Source: Thermococcus sp.
GTDB lineage: Archaea > Methanobacteriota_B > Thermococci > Thermococcales > Thermococcaceae
Assembly (NCBI RefSeq): GCF_026991495.1
Contig: NZ_JALXBJ010000071.1
Location: 1-41,542, forward strand
DNA length: 41,542 nt
Direction: 5' to 3'
Both the position numbers and the translations under genes were made by a program. A model generated the notes under the pieces. The model was not told the origin of the DNA. It made no database searches and worked only from the letters and a program-made list of their open reading frames with translations. Of this stretch, positions 37,770 to 41,542 are shown piece after piece (positions within the stretch are counted from its first letter, which is position 1; each line of letters begins with the position of its first letter).

Positions 37770-38792
37770 ATGAGTAAGCTTCCCGTTGGAAAGGTTAGGG
37801 ATGAGACCCTGAGGAGGGTGATCCTCCCGAACTTAGGGGTGGAGGATGAGAGGATCGTCTACGGGCCGAGGAGCGGCTTTGACGCGGCCGTCTTAGAGTA
37901 TGACGATGAGAGCTACCTCGTGATAGCCACAGACCCCGTTGTGGGTGTTCCGCGAGAGGCCTTCGGCTTCTTCACCTATCATTTTGCCGCAAGCGACCTC
38001 GCGGTTTTCGGCGTCGAAGCAAGGTGGCTCGTCATCAACCTGCTGTTCCCGGAGGGAACCGAAGAGGCCTTCCTCAGGGAGGTAATGGAGGATCTCAACG
38101 AGGAGTGCAGAAGGTTCGGGGGGAGCGTAGTTGGTGGACACACCGGAGTTTACCCGGGTGCGTCGGAACCAACGGCGACGACGACAGCTCTTGGACTCGT
38201 CAAAAAAAGCGATCTAAAACTTCCCCTCGCCAGACCGGGCGACAGGATAGTGGTTACGGCGAAGGTAGGCCTTGAGTTCGCGGTTTCAGCGGCGTACTTT
38301 AGGGAGGGGGAGCTCTTAGGGACCTTCTCAAAGAGGGACTTGATGAGGCTTAAGAGGTCGTTCTACTTTGAGACCGTGCTCCCGGATGCGCTGATAGCAA
38401 GGCCCTTCGTCAGGGGGATGCACGACGCGACAGAAGGAGGCTTAACCGCTTTGCACGAGATAGCGGACAACTCCGGGGTTGGCTTCAGGGTGTACTCCCA
38501 CCGGCTTCAGCTCGATCCCCTCGTTAGGAGAGTCTTGGACTTCTACGGCCTTGAACCATGGAGCGTCTCATCGAGCGGGACGCTGATAGCGATAACACCC
38601 CCCGAAAAGGTTGGCCCACTGATAGAAGAGCTGAACAGGAACGGGATCTTAGCCTTCGAGATAGGAACCTTCACCGAGAAAAGGGAAAGGATCCTTGTTG
38701 AAAAGGGGGAGGATAGGCCCTTCCCCAAGTTTGAGGGAGACCCCTACGCCATGCTCCATGGGAAAGCGCCTGAGCACCTGGCAAAAAGTTAA
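37770..38792 (+). CDS. AIR-synthase-family protein (HypE/ThiL-like)
   Basis: 340 residues from ATG at 37770, with GGAGGTGAG upstream. Family features: SGFDAAVLEYDDESYLVIAT with the metal Asp, the aspartate-rich FAASDLAVFGVEARW (about 70-85), GGHTGVYPGASEP (about 125) and MHDATEGGLTALHEIA (about 217). HypE, PurM, ThiL and SelD share this ATP-binding fold. No hyp or pur genes are nearby, so a separate archaeal subfamily is likely. It begins six bases after the PP-loop stop, so the two probably work in one pathway, perhaps ATP-dependent tRNA or cofactor modification. Confidence 0.82.
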   Translation: MSKLPVGKVRDETLRRVILPNLGVEDERIVYGPRSGFDAAVLEYDDESYLVIATDPVVGVPREAFGFFTYHFAASDLAVFGVEARWLVINLLFPEGTEEAFLREVMEDLNEECRRFGGSVVGGHTGVYPGASEPTATTTALGLVKKSDLKLPLARPGDRIVVTAKVGLEFAVSAAYFREGELLGTFSKRDLMRLKRSFYFETVLPDALIARPFVRGMHDATEGGLTALHEIADNSGVGFRVYSHRLQLDPLVRRVLDFYGLEPWSVSSSGTLIAITPPEKVGPLIEELNRNGILAFEIGTFTEKRERILVEKGEDRPFPKFEGDPYAMLHGKAPEHLAKS

Positions 38793-38796
38793 GGAA

Positions 38797-40086
38797 TCAC
38801 TCCCTGAGGGGGAGCCCGTGGTCGAAGGAGTAGTACACCTTCTGGAACTCGGCGCGGAAGCCGTAGACGTCCCTCTTAACCTTCTTCGGGTCCTCTTTAT
38901 CCAAGAGAACGCGCCTTATGAAGTGCGCTATCTCCCTCATCTCATCCTCCATCATGCCGACGCGGGTCATCTCCTGAACGCCTATTCTGAGACCGCTCGG
39001 CTCGTTGACTTTCTCAAGCGGATCCCATGGAAGTAAGTTCTTGTTGAGGATTATCCCTGCCTCCTCAAGGAGCGGTGCAGCCCAGCCACCGGCCTTCTCG
39101 TGGAGGTCGCTGACGTCAACTATAACCTGGTGGCTTTCAGTGTAGCCCTTGTCCTCACCGATGACGTTGAAGCCCTCCTCGGCTAAAGCTTCAGCGAGGG
39201 CCTTCGCGTTCTTGACTATCTGAGCAGCATAGGCCTCACCGTATTCGAGCATCTCAGCCGCTGTAATGACCTTCCCGGCCATATGGTGGAGGTGGTGGTT
39301 GCTGACGACTCCCGGAAAGATCGCCCACTGGAGCCTGGCTATCTCCTCGCTCTCTCCAAAGCGCTTGTAGAGTATGACACCGCCCTGCGGCCCCGGGAAG
39401 GTCTTGTGGGTCGAGGCTGTTATAACGTCGGCTCCCTCGCGGAGCGGATCCTGGAACTGCTTGCCGGCTATAAGACCGAGGACGTGGGCCGCATCGTACA
39501 TGACGTAGGCACCGACTTCCTTAGCGACCGGAGCCAGCTCCTTGACGGGGTGGGGGAACGGGAAGAGCGAGCCGCCGAAGACGACTATCTTAGGCTCAAG
39601 CTCCCTTATCATCTTCTCGGCCTTGTCAACGTCTATGTTGAAAGCTTCGTTGTCGAAGGGCCAGGTGTGGACTTCAAGACCGCGCATTCCAGCCGCTCCA
39701 AAGGGCATGTGGCTTATGTGACCGCCGTGACTGGTGTGGAGGACTATGGCCCTGTCACCTGCCTGGGCAAGGCCGAAGAAAGCGGCCTGGTTTGCGTTGG
39801 TTCCTGAAACCGGCCTCAAATCCGCGAAGTCGCTCCTGAAGAGCTTTGTGAAGAGCTCGACACCGATGAGCTCGACCTCGTCAACGTACTTGCAGCCCTG
39901 GTAGTAGCGCTGCCTCGGCCAGCCTTCAGCGTACTTGTGCATGAAGCCGCTTGCAACAGCTCTTGTAACGCTCGGAGAAGTCACGTTTTCGCTCGCTATG
40001 AGGTTTATCGTGTGGGCCCTCCAGTGCTCGTGGTCCTCAATAAACTCCAAAACCCTGTCCCGGTATTCGCGGTAGCTTTCGGCCAT
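38797..40086 (-). CDS. glyA: Serine hydroxymethyltransferase
   Basis: 429 residues from ATG at 40086 (GGTGTTTTCC upstream); longer frames extend into a GC-rich leader with no ribosome site. The PLP lysine lies in ITASTHKTFPGPQGG, and LIASENVTSPSV and GHISHMPFG are conserved substrate-site segments. It converts serine and a folate/pterin C1 carrier into glycine and the methylene form; archaeal enzymes of this group use tetrahydromethanopterin or similar carriers. A TATA box GGTTTATATCC (about 40112-40122) precedes it. Confidence 0.97.
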   Translation of the reverse strand: MAESYREYRDRVLEFIEDHEHWRAHTINLIASENVTSPSVTRAVASGFMHKYAEGWPRQRYYQGCKYVDEVELIGVELFTKLFRSDFADLRPVSGTNANQAAFFGLAQAGDRAIVLHTSHGGHISHMPFGAAGMRGLEVHTWPFDNEAFNIDVDKAEKMIRELEPKIVVFGGSLFPFPHPVKELAPVAKEVGAYVMYDAAHVLGLIAGKQFQDPLREGADVITASTHKTFPGPQGGVILYKRFGESEEIARLQWAIFPGVVSNHHLHHMAGKVITAAEMLEYGEAYAAQIVKNAKALAEALAEEGFNVIGEDKGYTESHQVIVDVSDLHEKAGGWAAPLLEEAGIILNKNLLPWDPLEKVNEPSGLRIGVQEMTRVGMMEDEMREIAHFIRRVLLDKEDPKKVKRDVYGFRAEFQKVYYSFDHGLPLRE

Positions 40087-40247
40087 GGAAAACACCTCGA
40101 TGGGGGTTTGAATGATGGGGATATAAACCTTATCTTTCTCCCAAAACCCGCCCTTCTGAAGGAACGGCCTTTCCCGGCAGGATAGAGACCAGTCAAAGCC
40201 CGAAAGGGGCCGGTGCACACCTGAGGAACTGTCCTACCGCATAGCCC
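40087..40247. other. Gap with glyA promoter and GC-rich possible structured segment
   Basis: From 40087 to about 40130 is the glyA promoter. From 40150 to 40247 the sequence is GC-rich and can fold: GCCCGAAAGGGGC (40198-40210) is a hairpin with a GAAA loop inside an outer CCGGC/GCCGG pairing (40173-40177 and 40207-40211). No open frame with a ribosome site exists. It could be a small RNA or the 3' end of the methyltransferase message. Confidence 0.35.
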
Positions 40248-40994
40248 TCACGGAACCTCCAGCACAAGACCGTGCCTCCACCTCGTCCCGGCCTTAAAGC
40301 GGACGTCCCTGATCCTGTACCGCCTCTCCTTCCCCTCCTCGACCACCGCCCTTATCAGCGGCTCCTTGTTGGGGAGTAAGAGGGCAACCCTTCCACCGGA
40401 CCCCAAGTAGTCGAGTGCCTCCTCGATGAGCTTAACCGAGAACCCCTCACCGTATTTACCGCCCCCGACCGCTTCCCTCTCCGTCAGAACGCCCCTTGTC
40501 GGCGCCTCGTAGTAGGGAGGGGCAGAGAAGATGACGTCAAAGCGCTCGCCTTCCGGAACCACGCCCCTTATTATCCCGCCCCCGCTCTTGAGCAGCCTGA
40601 TCCGCGCGTTGTTCCTTTTGATGTTCTTCCTCGCGTGCTCAAAGAACTCCTCATCCAGTTCTGTTGCAGTAACGTCGCAGTTGAATATCTTAGCCGCCAT
40701 GAGGGCCATTAGGGCCGTGTGCCCGGTCCCTATCTCAAGAACCCTCTCCCCGCCGCGGAGGAAGATCCGCATGAACAGGTAGCGCGAGATAGGCGTTGTT
40801 ACGAGGCCCCTCGGATGGTATTCGATATCGAGCCCGAAAATGGCCCTGGCTACCGCCCTGTTGTAGAGTATCCTCGCCCTTCTGTTCGAGAGGTCGAGCC
40901 TCCCACGTTCGTCGAGATACTTTTCGAGCTCGGGGAAGAGCTTAACCGCTTCCCTCACGGGCAGGCCAAGCCTTCCGTCCTTCCAGGCCGGCAT
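40248..40994 (-). CDS. Class I SAM methyltransferase (RlmF/METTL16-like)
   Basis: 248 residues. Motif I is VLEIGTGHTALMALMAAK (about 85-102), motif II acidic TATELDEEF, and the catalytic SAPPYYEAP (about 156) is an NPPY-type motif seen in base N6- or N-methylating enzymes. The N-terminal 75 residues form a helical RNA-binding-like part (LSNRRARILYNRAVARAIFG). RNA adenine methylation is plausible by family similarity; the target is unknown. Confidence 0.85.
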   Translation of the reverse strand: MPAWKDGRLGLPVREAVKLFPELEKYLDERGRLDLSNRRARILYNRAVARAIFGLDIEYHPRGLVTTPISRYLFMRIFLRGGERVLEIGTGHTALMALMAAKIFNCDVTATELDEEFFEHARKNIKRNNARIRLLKSGGGIIRGVVPEGERFDVIFSAPPYYEAPTRGVLTEREAVGGGKYGEGFSVKLIEEALDYLGSGGRVALLLPNKEPLIRAVVEEGKERRYRIRDVRFKAGTRWRHGLVLEVP

Positions 40995-41023
40995 GGAAAA
41001 AGTTGAGAGGAGAGCTTAAAAGC

Positions 41024-41542
<519 letters not shown>

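Noticed and set aside
38797..40218. Longer glyA start at 40218
   Set aside because: The additional 44 residues have no SHMT similarity; the ATG at 40086 has a ribosome site and a TATA box upstream.
40218..40236. CTGAGGAACTGTCC resembles the GAGGAA-GUC signature of RNase P RNA
   Set aside because: The remaining RNase P RNA (about 300 bases) would have to overlap the methyltransferase gene, whose frame is intact; no other signature is nearby.

Overview
This looks like chromosome of a hyperthermophilic archaeon of the order Thermococcales, most likely Thermococcus. The evidence is the archaeal housekeeping set (eS1/S3Ae, archaeal uS15, Pcc1, GAN nuclease, archaeal Trm1, type II methionine aminopeptidase, DacZ, TET peptidase), two surface proteins with the Thermococcales CGP-type C-terminal anchor, archaeal TATA boxes, strong GGAGGTGA ribosome sites and frequent GTG/TTG starts. 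No species call is attempted.

Region 1 (1 to about 12478) is the right-hand part of an integrated virus- or plasmid-like element. Its right boundary is an intact tRNA-Ser(CGA) gene entered by the 5' part of an SSV-type integrase gene; the rest of the integrase and the other boundary lie outside the window. Almost all genes from 9780 down to 70 are on the minus strand, tightly packed, often with ATGA overlaps. In transcription order they are: a string of small proteins, a PD-(D/E)XK nuclease-like protein, tiny membrane proteins, a large MCM helicase with an unusual N-terminal extension, a PIN toxin pair, a block of three proteins (zinc-ribbon membrane protein, small protein, second membrane protein) ending in a FtsK/HerA-type ATPase, and a second PIN-type pair broken by a tiny IS605-derived insert. 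A divergent AT-rich control region (9781 to 9972) carries a 21-bp palindrome and drives an AbrB-like regulator rightwards. MCM, ATPase and membrane proteins suggest a replication and packaging/assembly module, as in the Thermococcus proviruses and plasmids that carry MCM genes. No capsid gene is visible here. Two separate DNA repeat systems (GTATCCAA repeats inside the MCM gene; 10-bp CGGGTGAAA repeats in and beside the zinc-ribbon gene) are candidate replication or partition sites.

Region 2 (12516 to about 23974) is housekeeping chromosome: Thg1-like polymerase, methionine aminopeptidase, TrkH potassium transporter, a helical-repeat protein, CYTH protein, archaemetzincin, TET aminopeptidase, an operon uS15-GAN-Pcc1-eS1 that joins ribosome, replisome and KEOPS parts, Trm1, and two poorly known proteins.

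Region 3 (24012 to 33546) has a giant PEGA-repeat surface protein, an Obg/YchF-like GTPase, an exported GH114-like protein, a class III signal-peptide pilin-like protein, a UbiX-Lrp-CYTH gene cluster, the c-di-AMP synthase DacZ and a sugar nucleotidyltransferase.

Region 4 (33627 to 41542) has a feoA-feoB-feoC-like iron transport operon with DtxR-like boxes, a multi-pass membrane protein, a PP-loop ATPase overlapping an AIR-synthase-family gene, glyA, a methyltransferase, and a serpin gene cut by the right end of an IS200/IS605-type (TnpB) element that runs off the window.
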